From Tubiluchus corallicola (lineage: Eukaryota; Priapulida; Priapulimorpha; Priapulimorphida; Tubiluchidae): a stretch of 32,500 bases of DNA. Below the pieces are notes generated by a model. That model was not told the DNA's origin. It ran no database searches and worked only from the letters and a program-made list of their open reading frames with translations. This document shows, one piece after another, positions 22,162 to 32,500 of the stretch (its first letter is position 1; every line of letters begins with the position of its first letter). The stretch covers positions 1 through 32,500 of the forward strand of contig JAQGDQ010000950.1 of the NCBI GenBank assembly GCA_030141605.1, read 5' to 3'. Made by a program: the position numbers and the translations under genes.

Positions 22162-22774
22162 AGGATCAGTCTAGATATAAAACGAAGAATCTTTGCTGTA
22201 CTTGTGGTCACTGTATTTCTCTACAACTCAGAATTATGGACAATCGAAGCACAACACGAATCAGAAATTGATGCATTTAAAAGAAGAAACTGCAGGAACA
22301 TTCTAGAAATAAAATAACCAAAGAAAATATCAATACAAAGATGTGTAAAATAAAGTCAAAGCAGAGGAATGGACACCCTGACAATTAAAATCAAAACGAG
22401 ATGATTAAGATGGAGAGGACATGTCATACGACTACCAGATGACAGTTCATTAAAATTAACTTTCAAAGAAGCAGTGCAGAAAGAAAAGAAACCACAAGGA
22501 GGACAGTTGCTGACTTACATCAATTTCATCCTAAAAGATTGATAGGACATGTTATACGACTACCAGATGACAGTTCATTGAAGTTAGCTTTCAAAGAAGC
22601 AGTGAAGAAAGAACAGAAACCACAAGGAGGACAACTGCTACATCAATTTCATTTAAAAAGATCTTATCAACACACCATTAGATATGAAAAATACAGAGAC
22701 ATGGGAGGTTGTGGGTGACAGGGCAGCATGGAGTAAAGTGATCAGGAGGGTCATGTCAGACGACGTGTGACTCC
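22162..22774 (+). mobile_element. LINE reverse transcriptase C-terminal relic
   Basis: The plus strand reads RISLDIKRRIFAVLVV, FLYNSELWTIEAQHESEID, AFKRRNCRNILEIK, then after stops LRWRGHVIRLPDDSSLKL. This is the well-known C-terminal pattern LYGSELWT...DAFQRR..R.IL.I.W...LRW.GHV.RLPDD of non-LTR endonuclease/reverse transcriptases. A partial second copy (GHVIRLPDDSSLKLAFKEAV) begins near 22549, and the frame ends ETWEVVGDRAAWSKVIRR, VMSDDV and a stop. Several stops, such as Trp to TAA in EIK*PKK, mark it as inactive. Confidence 0.85.
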
Positions 22775-23014
22775 AGAGACATGGGAGGTTGTGGGTGACA
22801 GGGCAGCATGGAGTAAAGTGATCAGGAGGGTCATGTCAGACGACGTGTGACTCCAGAGACATGGGAGGTTGTGGGTGACAGGGCAGCATGGAGTAAAGTG
22901 ATCAGGAGGGTCATGTCAGACGACGTGTGACTCCAGAGACATGGGAGGTTGTGGGTGACTGGGCAGCATGGAGTAAAGTGATCAGGAGGCTCATGTCAAA
23001 CGACGTCTGACTCC
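22695..23014 (+). repeat. 80-bp tandem repeat, four copies, made from the LINE C-terminus
   Basis: AGAGACATGGGAGG starts at 22695, 22775, 22855 and 22935. Each unit encodes the last residues of the LINE frame (ETWEVVGDRAAWSKVIRR) plus its stop codon. The copies are nearly identical, with differences in the last one. Confidence 0.95.
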
Positions 23015-23017
23015 AGA

Positions 23018-23025
23018 CATGATGA

Positions 23026-23056
<31 letters not shown>

Positions 23057-23156
23057 GATGATAAAGAGGACAGTTGCTGGCTTACATCAGTTTCATCCAA
23101 AAAGAGATGATGATGATGATGGTGATGATGATGATGATGTGATGGTGATGATGATA

Positions 23157-23188
<32 letters not shown>

Positions 23189-23401
23189 AAAGTGGAGGAC
23201 AGTTGCTGGCTTACATCAGTTTCATCCAAAAAGAGATGATGATGATGATAGTGATGATGATGATGATGTGATGGTGATGAAGATAATGATGATGATGATG
23301 ATGTGATGATGATGATGATGATGATGATGATGTGATGATGATGTAATGATGATGATGGTGATGATAATGATGATGATGTAATGATGATGCTGATGACGAT
23401 G

Positions 23402-23433
<32 letters not shown>

Positions 23434-23454
23434 GATGTGATGGTGATGAAGATA

Positions 23455-23523
<69 letters not shown>

Positions 23524-23532
23524 TGATGATGG

Positions 23533-23609
<77 letters not shown>

Positions 23610-23622
23610 TGATGATGATGTA

Positions 23623-23664
<42 letters not shown>

Positions 23665-23673
23665 TACTGATGG

Positions 23674-23730
<57 letters not shown>
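23018..23730. repeat. (ATG/GAT)n trinucleotide microsatellite with embedded LINE pieces
   Basis: About 700 bases of GAT repeats follow the LINE-derived units. Near 23066 and 23198 a GGACAGTTGCTGGCTTACAT piece, also found in the LINE body near 22500, is embedded in it. Poly-Met, His or Ile frames are artefacts. Confidence 0.95.
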
Positions 23731-23731
<1 letters not shown>

Positions 23732-24010
23732 AAAGATAATTCATGATCTTCATAGCTGTTTTCTTTCCTCCGTCAATGTTTACGTTATTGCTACAAAGCT
23801 GTGTTCCACATGCGTGTTTTAACGACGCCATGATTTGGCTTTAAATTAATAGTTCCTTTTAGAAAAAAAGCGTCATCAATTTTCAAGCAGAAAGCTGAGC
23901 CTGTGTAGGAAAATAATTGAGATTTATGACGCGATAAAATTTTGTTGATTCACGTGATAACCGAACGAATAGTTCATAAAAATATTTATTCGTAATGCGA
24001 TCAGGAATCC
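23731..24010. other. Gene-free sequence
   Basis: Short unique-looking stretch between the microsatellite and dispersed repeat A copy 2. Nothing recognised. Confidence 0.4.
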
Positions 24011-24301
24011 TTAAAGGAAACGTCAACCGTTCTGGAAAGTTAGAGTTGTTTCAATGTTTGCGAAAAATGTTAGAATGAGTTATTAGTAAAATCACTGTAA
24101 AGTCGCGATCACTTCGTGCTTGGGCATTCCAATTTTCAATGCCCATTGTTCCACCAATGACGTCATTCGTTGGGAAGAAAAGTAGCGCACTGTCAATCTT
24201 CGTCAAAAGTATAATAAGCTTTTTACAAAAACATTAGATAGCTAATTTTGTAACATTTTTGGGCGAACATTAGGTAAACTGTGGTAATTTGAAATAGTTT
24301 A
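24011..24301. repeat. Dispersed repeat A, copy 2
   Basis: Matches 21800-22100 in direct orientation from TTAAAGGAAACGTCAACC to GAAATAGTTTA. Compared with copy 1 it lacks about 30 bases after GTTAGAA and has an extra TGGGCATTCCAATTTTCAAT block before the shared CACCAATGACGTCATTCG. The two copies flank the LINE relic and its microsatellite. Confidence 0.9.
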
Positions 24302-25052
24302 CTCATCGCGTGTTTATGGAAAGCCACGACGCACGGCAAGTCACGAAGTCCACCAGTTACGTCATAATTTTCAAGTGAATGGCGGTAACCACCACGTCCG
24401 AAAATTTCTATGCAAAGGTAGCATATTTTAAATTTATGCTTTGTAGACGGTTAATTGCAAATTTCGTTGTTATATTTTTCTAAGTTTGAGTGATAACAGT
24501 AAAATAAGACCAACGTACAAAACCCACGCAATAGATACGATAACAGAAACGATTCTCGATGTACATAAGCCTATGAGCCCATGCAAAGTACAAGTTGTAA
24601 ATTGTAATGTACAATGTTGCTACTTAATTCAAATATCCAATACATGTGGAATTAATAACATTTCAATACTGTGACGTCACAATAGAGTGTTCTAAGTTTT
24701 TACGAAAACTATAAATTAATGATAACTAATAAATGATACACAGGCAGTTATACAGAAAAAACTCAATTTTATTACAAAACAAGTCCCAAGTTCTCTATTG
24801 AGCAATACCAGAAACCATTGCCGATTTTAGGTTTAATATTCATTTTTACAAGTCACCACGACCGAGCTTTAGAAACCCACACATGAAGAAGCCCCAGCAA
24901 AGTCAACTCTAGGAAGCCTTCAGGAAAATTTGCAATGATTATTGCCTGTAGTTATATGGCTACCGGCTGACTTTAGCTGCAGAATGATACTTGCTGCTAC
25001 TGTAGGTGTATTTTTAGGTGTGAGGAAGAAGAAGAGTATGTAGACTGTCTTG
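24302..25052. other. Gene-free sequence before the 72-bp array
   Basis: Apart from the inverted core at 24485-24520, nothing was recognised. The 62-codon plus frame at 24486-24674 begins inside that core and has no recognisable motif. Confidence 0.4.
24485..24520 (-). repeat. Single inverted copy of the 72-bp minisatellite core
   Basis: Read on the minus strand, this stretch gives ACGTTGGTCTTATTTTACTG then TTATCACTCAAACT. It matches the unit core at 25071-26670 at about 32 of 36 positions. It lies some 540 bases before the array, in opposite orientation. Confidence 0.8.
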
Positions 25053-26672
25053 TAGAACAAGTCACTCACCATGTGGGCTTTATTTTACTGTCAACACTTA
25101 AACTGTTTGTGGTGTGCTAAAGGCAAGAAGTCACTCAGTATGTTGGGTTTATTTTACTGTTATCACTTAAACTGTTGGTGGTGTGCTAAAGGAAAGAACA
25201 AGTCACTTAGCATGTTGGGTTTATTTTACTGTTATCACTTAAACTGTTGGTGGTGTGCTAAAGGAAAGAACAAGCCACTCAGTATGTTGGGTTTATTTTA
25301 CTGTTACCACTTAAACTGTTTGTGGTGTGCTAAAGGAAAGAACAAGTCACTTAGCATGTTGGGTTTATTTTACTGTTATCACTTAAACTGTTGGTGGTGT
25401 GTTAAAGGAAAGAACAAGTCACTCAGTATGTTGGGTTTATTTTACTGTCAACACTTAAACTGTTTGTGGTGTGCTAAAGGAAAGAACAAGTCATTCAGCA
25501 TGTTGGGCTTATTTTACTGTTACCACTTAAACTGTTTGTGGTGCGCTAAAGGAAAGAACAAGTCACTCAGTATGTTGGGTTTATTTTACTGTCAACACTT
25601 AAACTGTTTGTGGTGTGCTAAAGGAAAGAAGTCACTCAGTATGTTGGGCTTATTTTACTGTTACCACTTAAACTGTTTGTGGTGTGCTAAAGGAAAGAAG
25701 TCACTCAGTATGTTGGGCTTATTTTACTGTTACCACTTAAACTGTTTGTGGTGTGCTAAAGGAAAGAACAAGCCACTCAGCATGTTGGGTTTATTTTACT
25801 GTTATCACTTAAACTGTTGGTGGTGTGTTAAAGGAAAGAACAAGTCACTCAGTATGTTGGGTTTATTTTACTGTCAACACTTAAACTGTTTGTGGTGTGC
25901 TAAAGGAAAGAACAAGTCATTCAGCATGTTGGGTCTATTTTACTGTTAACACTTAAACTGTTTGTGGTGTGCTAAAGGAAAGAACAAGTCACTCAGTATG
26001 TTGGGTTTATTTTACTGTCAACACTTAAACTGTTTGTGGTGTGCTAAAGGAAAGAACAAGTCATTCAGCATGTTGGGCTTATTTTACTGTTACCACTTAA
26101 ACTGTTTGTGGTGCGCTAAAGGAAAGAACAAGTCACTCAGTATGTTGGGTTTATTTTACTGTCAACACTTAAACTGTTTGTGGTGTGCTAAAGGAAAGAA
26201 GTCACTCAGTATGTTGGGCTTATTTTACTGTTACCACTTAAACTGTTTGTGGTGTGCTAAAGGAAAGAACAAGCCACTCAGCATGTTGGGTTTATTTTAC
26301 TGTTATCACTTAAACTGTTTGTGGTGTGCTAAAGGAAAGAACAAGTCACTCAGTATGTTGGGTTTATTTTACTGTCAACACTTAAACTGTTTGTGGTGTG
26401 CTAAAGGAAAGAACAAGTCACTCAGTATGTTGGGTTTATTTTACTGTTACCACTTAAACTTTTTGTGGTGTGATAAAGGAAAGAACAACTTACTCAGTAT
26501 GTTGGGTCTATTTTACTGTTAACACTTAAACTGTTTGTGGTGTGCTAAAGGAAAGAACAAGTCACTCAGTATGTTGGGTTTATTTTACTGTTATCACTTA
26601 AACAGTTTGTGGTGTGATAAAGGCAAGAACAAGTCACTCAGCATGTTGGCTTTATTTTACTGTTATCACTTA
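25053..26672 (+). repeat. 72/69-bp minisatellite, about 22 units, with an open cysteine-rich frame
   Basis: Each unit encodes MLGLFYCYHLNCLWCAKG followed by KNKSLS (72 bp) or KKSLS (69 bp). Both lengths keep frame. Variant positions recur: YH/QH, LW/WW, CAK/CVK, KS/KP and SLS/SFS. The plus frame opens at ATG 25071, five codons after an in-frame TAG, and runs 292 codons to a TAA at 25947, caused by Tyr TAC becoming TAA; the same change recurs at 26520. The frame continues beyond the array to 26822. The pattern C-x4-C-x2-C with a His is curious, but the simplest view is a non-coding minisatellite whose unit happens to lack stops. Confidence 0.95.
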
Positions 26673-26794
26673 GACTTAGAAAAATATAACAATGAAATAT
26701 GCAAAGAATTACCTGAAAAGCATAAATATAAAACACCTTTGAACAGAAACCGTTCACTTGAAAATCATGACGTAGCTGGTGGAATTCCTGACTT

Positions 26795-26950
26795 TTCACA
26801 AGCGCATCGTGGCTTTCCGTAAGCACATCGTTGCTTTCCGTAAGCACATTGTAACTTTTCATAAGTGCATCGTGGCTTTTCGTAAGCGACTTGACTTTTC
26901 GTAAGTGCATCGTGACATTTCGTAAGCGCATTGTGGCTTTCCGTAAGGAC
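26795..26950. repeat. 21-bp minisatellite, about eight units
   Basis: CTTT(T/C)CGTAAGCGCATCGTGG-type units recur at 21-base steps (CTTTCC at 26813 and 26834, CTTTTC at 26855 and 26876), with one shorter step of 19. Units are diverged. It directly follows the 72-bp array. Confidence 0.9.
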
Positions 26951-27570
26951 ACTAGCGCAACTCGGAAATCGCTTTACCTCTCAGTTCAGATGTGTTAGTT
27001 TGTGACGAAATACACACGTTCGACAGCTCGTGCGTGAGTACAACAGTAAATGTGAAATTTGAATCTTTATCATAGAACTTGCCTAGTCTTATTACAACAC
27101 ACTGAATATTTTACAGTAGCACTGTACTTCAATTTTCACTTTCGCAAACACGTGCAACACGCTCGTGGAATGTTTTTGCTATTGAAAATTGTGTTAGTTT
27201 GTGATGTCATCAATAGTTAAGCTCGTCCGCCGTTAAGTAAGATTTTAAACTATTTAATTAACAGAAACGCTTTTTCAGTATTAACTGTGTTAAAATGTAT
27301 ACTTTTTATCAGATTTGAAAATGGGGTACTATGTGAAAAATCATCCTGTCTTCATTTAAAATGGGGTACAATATGAAAAATCATCCTGTCTTCCTTATGT
27401 GCCATTTCAATCAAAGCTCAATGGATGATATCATTCAGCGATGGTTTGTCAAACTGAAACCTACGCTGGCAAGCAGTCAGCTAAAGTTGGTAACAGTAAT
27501 GGCGAGAGGTTGATTTATACCAGTGTGCAAGCCTGGGCAACGTTTAATGTGTCGGTACGGTGAATTGTTG
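26951..27570. other. Gene-free sequence with a 40-bp duplication
   Basis: ATGGGGTAC begins at 27321 and 27361, each followed by AAAAATCATCCTGTCTTC. GTGTTAGTTTGTGA also occurs twice (about 26992 and 27190). No coding segment was recognised. Confidence 0.5.
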
Positions 27571-28622
27571 TGTATACATACTAGAGCTAGACTGATGTTA
27601 TCAGGTTTGAGTGAAGCTGCTAAAATTTCTGTAAGACTGCAAGAAGAGAGAAGCGTCAGCGGGAATGAGAACGTAGCAGAGTTATAATAGGAAAGTGAGT
27701 GAGTGAGTGAGTGAGTGGGTGAGTGAATGAGTGAGTGAGTGGGTGAGTGAGTGAGTAAGCAAGTGAGTGAGTGAGTGAGTGAATGAGTGAGTGAGTGGGT
27801 GAGTGAGTGAGTGAGTGAGTGAGTGAGTGAGTGAGTTGTTGTGTATACACATGAGTGACTGAGTTATCAGGTGAGTGAATGAATTTCTGACTGAAGGAGC
27901 GAAGCGTCTGCGGGAATGAGAACGTAGCAAAGTTATAATAGGAAAGTGAGTAAGTGAGTGAGTGAGTGAGTGAGCGAGGGAGTGGGTGAGTGAGTGAGTG
28001 AGTGAGGGAGTGGGTGAGTGAGTGAGTGAGTGAATTGTTGTGTATACATACTAGAGCTAGACTGATGTTATCAGGTTTGAGTGAAGCTGCTAAAATTTCT
28101 GTAAGACTGCAAGAAGAGAGAGGCGTCAGCGGGAATGAGAACGTAGCAGAGTTATAATAGGAAAGTGAGTGAGTGAGTCAGTGAGTAAGTGAGTGAGTGG
28201 GTGAGTGAATGAGTGAGTGAGTGAGTCAGTAAGTAAGTGAGTGAGTGGGTGAGTGAATGAGTGAGTGAGTGAGTGAGTGGGTGAATGAGTGAGTGAGTGA
28301 GTGAGTGAGTTAGCGAGTGAGTGAGTGAGTGAGCAAATGAGTGAGTGAGTGAGCAAGCGAGTGAATGAGTGAGTGAGTGAGGGAGCAAATGAGTGAGTCG
28401 GTGAATGAGTGAGTGAGTGAAGAAAGTGAGTGAGTAAGCGAGTGAATGAATGAGTGAGTGAGTGAATGAGTGAGTGAGTGAGCAAGCGAGTGAATGAGTG
28501 AGTGGGTGAGTGAGTGAGTGAGTGAGTGAGTGAGTGAGTGAGTGAGTGAGTGAGTGAGTGAGTGAATGAGTGAGTTAGTGAGCGAGCAAGTGAGTTAGTG
28601 AGTGAGTGAGTGAGTGAGCAAG
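27571..28622. repeat. Composite repeat: (GTGA)n blocks between 470-bp spaced unique blocks
   Basis: A block of about 130 bases from TGTATACATACTAGAGCTAG to GAGTTATAATAGGAAAGTGA occurs at 27571 and 28041, with a decayed version at about 27841-27950. Each is followed by GTGA tetranucleotide repeats with AATG, AAGC and GGTG variants. The Thr-His-Ser-Leu minus frames are artefacts. Confidence 0.93.
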
Positions 28623-29060
28623 TACAGCCGAGCAGTTGTGTATTTACAAAAACCTGCTTTTACAGAACAGACATTATCAAGGCAAGCCAAATTTTTAGAC
28701 GGGGTGCCACCACGATGTTATTCTGATTTCGTGAACCAGCTGGTTGGTTAGTTAGTTGTTCGGTCAGTTGTAGAGAATGTGGTCAGCTTCAAGCTAGCAG
28801 AAAGTCGGTAATGTGATAACCCAATGACCTGGTGACCTAGTTCTACCCTGTTCTGGGGCACGACTTTCTTTTCCCTGCTTTGTCTTGTAACAAAACACAT
28901 TAGTGTAACTAGTATGAAAGACAAAACACAGTTCTATTTGCTGGCTTTTCTTGCTTACATACAATGATTTTGATTAATTAATGATTATGAATAAACGTTT
29001 AAACTTTAAATTTGCATGTTATTAAGCAACATTTTATTTTAATCAAATATCTAGACTGAC
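28623..29060. other. Gene-free sequence; first copy of a short direct repeat
   Basis: The segment ATTATGAATAAACGTTTAAA at about 28983, running on to GCATGTTATTAAGCAACA, is repeated with few changes at 30193-30238. A short GTTGGTTAGTTAG run lies near 28742. No gene was seen. Confidence 0.5.
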
Positions 29061-29097
29061 TGAGAGAGAGAGAGAGATGAATAGTCCCTTGCTCAAC

Positions 29098-30052
<955 letters not shown>

Positions 30053-30123
<71 letters not shown>
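30053..30123. repeat. (GT)n microsatellite
   Basis: About 35 uninterrupted GT units, the purest dinucleotide tract of the window and probably polymorphic. Confidence 0.98.
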
Positions 30124-30126
<3 letters not shown>

Positions 30127-30307
30127 ACGACCGAAGTTAAACAGTGCTGGATCTGCTTAGTAATTGTAAGGGTGGTCATCAGTTTACCATATTATGAATA
30201 AACTTTTAAGCTTTAAATTTCCATGTTATTAAGCAACAGACATTTCAAGCAATTAATTAACCTGATTACGTTTACGTGTTTGCACTATAAGCCAAGTACA
30301 CTAAATT

Positions 30308-30475
30308 GGTGACTGGTTGACGGGCCGGTTAGTTGGTTGGTCTATTAGTTGGTCGGTTGGTTGGTTATCTAGTTGGTTGGTTGGTAAGTTGGTTGGCTGG
30401 TTAGTTGGTTGGTTGGTACTTGGTTGTTTGGCTGGTTCACTGCTTTTTGCTTGGTAGGTTGTTCAGTCGGCTGGT
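30308..30475. repeat. Imperfect (GGTT)n tract
   Basis: GGTTGGTT and GGTTAGTT units with substitutions; GT-rich on the plus strand. It precedes the 58-bp minisatellite directly. Confidence 0.85.
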
Positions 30476-30490
30476 TACGCCAAGTAGGTT

Positions 30491-30957
30491 TGCACCCCGA
30501 TCCTGGAACCGCAAGAATGGATTCACCCATCAGCTGTTTAGCGAGTACAGCACACTGATCCTGGATCCGCGTGAATGGATTCTCCCCTCAGCTGTGTAGC
30601 AGGTGCAGCACCCTGGTCCTGGATCCGCGTGAATGGATTCACCCATCAGCTGTGTAGCGGGCACAACACCCTGATCCTGGAACCGCATGAATGGATTCTC
30701 CCCTCAGCTGTTTAGCGGGTACAGCACACTGATCCTGGAACCGCGTGAATGGATTCTCCCCTCAGCTGTGTAGCGGGTACAGCACCCTGATCCTGGAACC
30801 GCGTGAATGGATTCTCCCCTCAGCTGTTTAGCGGGTACAGCACCCTGATCCTGGAACCGCACGAATGGATTCTCCCTCAGCTGTGTAGCGGGTACAGCAC
30901 CCTGATCCTGGAACCGCACGAATGGATTCTCCCCTCAGCTGTGTAGCGGGTACAGCA
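30491..30957. repeat. 58-bp minisatellite, eight units
   Basis: GATCCTGGA recurs at 30499, 30557, 30615 (as GGTCCTGGA), 30673, 30731, 30789, 30847 and 30904, so the period is 58 with one 57-bp step. Units contain GAATGGATTC and CTCAGCTGTGTAGCGGGTAC. It is GC-richer than its surroundings. The period is not a multiple of three, so frames through it are short-lived. Confidence 0.95.
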
Positions 30958-31167
30958 TGGTAAACAGATACATCCTATTTTAAGATGGCTGAAAGATCTG
31001 GCGGGGACGCCGCTCCATTTTTAGACACGCATGTCCGGGTGTTTTGAAAGCCGCGCCGATGCTTCCCGAAAATTGCTGTTCCCGACTTTTTGTGTCTGTC
31101 AAGGTATCCCAACACTTTGTTGAAACAAATTATCTGGCAGAAATGTAAGTGTTTAAGATGGTGTTAG

Positions 31168-31545
31168 TATATTGTCAACCAATATGGAAAGAATTCCATT
31201 ACTAAGCAAGCAATGCAACTTTGGAATTCATTACCGACATCACTAAAACACAGCAGCTCTTTATCAATATTCAAGTCTAGATTAAAAAAAACATTTAATG
31301 ACTCGTTCTGAATATCCGACATACGAACACGATGATACTTACTCAAATCATAATTTCATTTTTCCTAGACCTTACTAAACTAGTTTATATTTTATTTTTG
31401 AATTTCTAGTTGCACTTATAGTTTAGCTTGCACCAGACGCATTTGCCCAGAACAGTGTATGTTTTTTATATGAACTAACACTGATTGTCTGTCTTTTATT
31501 ATGATGGTCAATGTTTTTAAATGGCAAATAAAGATTTTACTACTA
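31168..31545 (+). mobile_element. 5'-truncated LINE 3' end with TAC tail
   Basis: The plus frame 31168-31311 reads NQYGKNSITKQAMQLWNSLP, TSLKHSSSLSIFKSRLKK and TFNDSF before a TGA. This is the standard C-terminus of CR1/L2-like reverse transcriptases. The 3' UTR ends GGCAAATAAAGATTTTACTA followed by CTACTATTATG. Only about 48 codons survive. Confidence 0.85.
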
Positions 31546-31604
31546 CTATTATGACAGATAGGAACGAATGGAGTAAACAAAACGCTATTAAATTGAAACA
31601 TAAA

Positions 31605-31690
31605 AGGGAAAAAGTAAAGCAGGCAAAACTGGATTTGAACCAGGGTTTACAAGTCTGATGTCCTGTCGTCAGATCTTAATTCAGGTATTA
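31605..31690 (-). repeat. tRNA-related sequence with B box
   Basis: On the minus strand CCCTGGTTCAAATCC contains a good B-box consensus. It is preceded by CAGACTTGTAAACC, whose loop CTTGTAA resembles a tRNA-Thr (TGT) anticodon loop. The anticodon stem does not pair and no clear A box was found, so this is at best a tRNA-derived SINE or relic. Confidence 0.35.
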
Positions 31691-31727
31691 AGGGTTTACC
31701 AGGCTAAACAAAGAGGGTTCTTAATAG

Positions 31728-32010
31728 CATTCTAGACCCCCGGGGCAAAGCAGTGCACTGGGGGACCCCTACCTACACAACCACTCACAGGAATAAGAAT
31801 GTAAATGGTTGATAAAATTAAATATATATTTATTGTATTGATACTTGCATCAAAATTAGTGTTTAAACATTTAAAACATGCTGTACAGTAAAGATTCATC
31901 AGTACAAACATTTGAACAAGGTAACATGAGCCTTGAGAAACTCTACGTAAATGTTAGCATGGGGTCCCCATGCTCGTGGGGCCCCGGGGCAACTGCCCAG
32001 CGTGCCGGTG
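31728..32010. mobile_element. Possible short element with GC-rich inverted ends
   Basis: CCCCCGGGGC...GGGGGACCCCT at the left and, on the opposite strand, GCCCCGGGGCC...GGGGACCCCAT at the right form loosely matching inverted arms about 250 bases apart, around an AT-rich middle. No target-site duplication was identified. Confidence 0.3.
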
Positions 32011-32228
32011 CATTAAGACAATTCTGAGAAACGAAAAACTTCTGACTACAAAAATGATAATGGATTAATGACGATAAGCCTTCTCATAAGTTTCATGGTC
32101 TTAGGTGAAAGATCTTTGCTCTTAGAATCAGGACTCTATTTCTTTATTCTTTCGTTTAATTCATACAGTTTGACCAAAATTGTTATTCTGACCAAAAATG
32201 AATCATAACAAAATGAAAAAATAAATGT

Positions 32229-32500
32229 TCTGTTCTGTTCCGTTCCATTCCGTACCGTATTGTACCGCTTTGTTCTGTTCTGCTTGTTCTTTTCTTTTCT
32301 GTTCTGTTCTGTTCTGTTCTGTTCTGTTTCATTCCGTACCGTATCGTCCCACTCTGTTCTGTTTGTTTTTTTCTTTTCTGTTCTGCTCTGTTCTGTTCTT
32401 TTCTGTTCTGTTCTATTTCATTCCGTACCGTATCGTACCGCTCTGTTCTGTTCTGTTCTGTTCTGTTTGTTTTTTCTTTTCTGTTCTGCTCTGTTCCGTT
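32229..32500. repeat. (TTCTG)n pentanucleotide array with higher-order period
   Basis: TTCTG units are interrupted at regular intervals by CCGTACCGTAT(T/C)GT blocks at about 32251, 32335 and 32424, giving a composite period of 84-89 bases. The array runs off the window end. Confidence 0.92.

Noticed and set aside
23019-23831. Poly-Met, poly-His and poly-Ile frames
   Set aside because: They come from the GAT trinucleotide microsatellite; no domain lies outside it.
26638-26952. Minus-strand frame with repeated LTKSHDAL/LTESHDAL heptads resembling a coiled coil
   Set aside because: It is the translation of a 21-bp minisatellite; the heptad spacing follows from the repeat length.
27656-28485. 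Thr-His-Ser-Leu repeat proteins on the minus strand
   Set aside because: They are translations of GTGA tetranucleotide repeats whose frames differ only by repeat phase.
30704-30919. Minus-strand frame with repeated RFQDQGAVPA motif
   Set aside because: It follows the 58-bp minisatellite, whose period is not a multiple of three, so the frame is not maintained; no start context or domain was seen.

Overview
The window looks like a piece of a large-genome invertebrate animal chromosome, AT-rich and loaded with repeats. The only clear host gene signal is two minus-strand exons (10705-10562, then 1569-1409). Joined in phase they encode one immunoglobulin I-set domain of the twitchin/projectin/titin muscle-protein family. 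The family, together with CR1/L2-like LINE tails, hAT and piggyBac-like MITEs and abundant satellites, suggests a bilaterian invertebrate, perhaps a mollusc. That placement is inference and no species marker was seen.

Layout. 1-1400: small tandem duplications, a (CACT)n tract, a (GA)n tract and a possible DNA-transposon end. 1409-1569: 3' half of the Ig domain. 1544-4867: a 122-bp satellite that starts inside this exon and is derived from its exon/intron junction. 4868-10561: rest of the roughly 9-kb intron, with LINE 3' ends, a hAT-like terminus, short tandem repeats, a TIR element swollen by a (GA)n tract, a reversed LINE relic, a truncated hAT MITE and a short plus-strand ORF that looks coding. 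10562-10705: 5' half of the Ig domain. 10706-32500: no further exon of this gene was recognised. This part holds a piggyBac-like MITE, four more copies of one hAT MITE family (three with 8-bp target-site duplications), five or more 5'-truncated LINE relics, tRNA-related sequences, several minisatellites (72, 80, 58, 54, 53 and 21 bp) and long microsatellites.

The gene parts work as one unit: transcription runs from high to low coordinates and the intron must be removed to restore the Ig fold. The most unusual structure is the 122-bp array, which carries about 19 exon-derived bases per unit but lacks a 16-bp block containing the splice acceptor, so the only intact copy is the one at the real exon. 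Also notable is a cysteine-rich open frame running through a 72/69-bp minisatellite, with one inverted lone copy of its core nearby. Almost all other long open frames are by-products of simple repeats or transposon relics. All alignments and counts were made by eye from the sequence.
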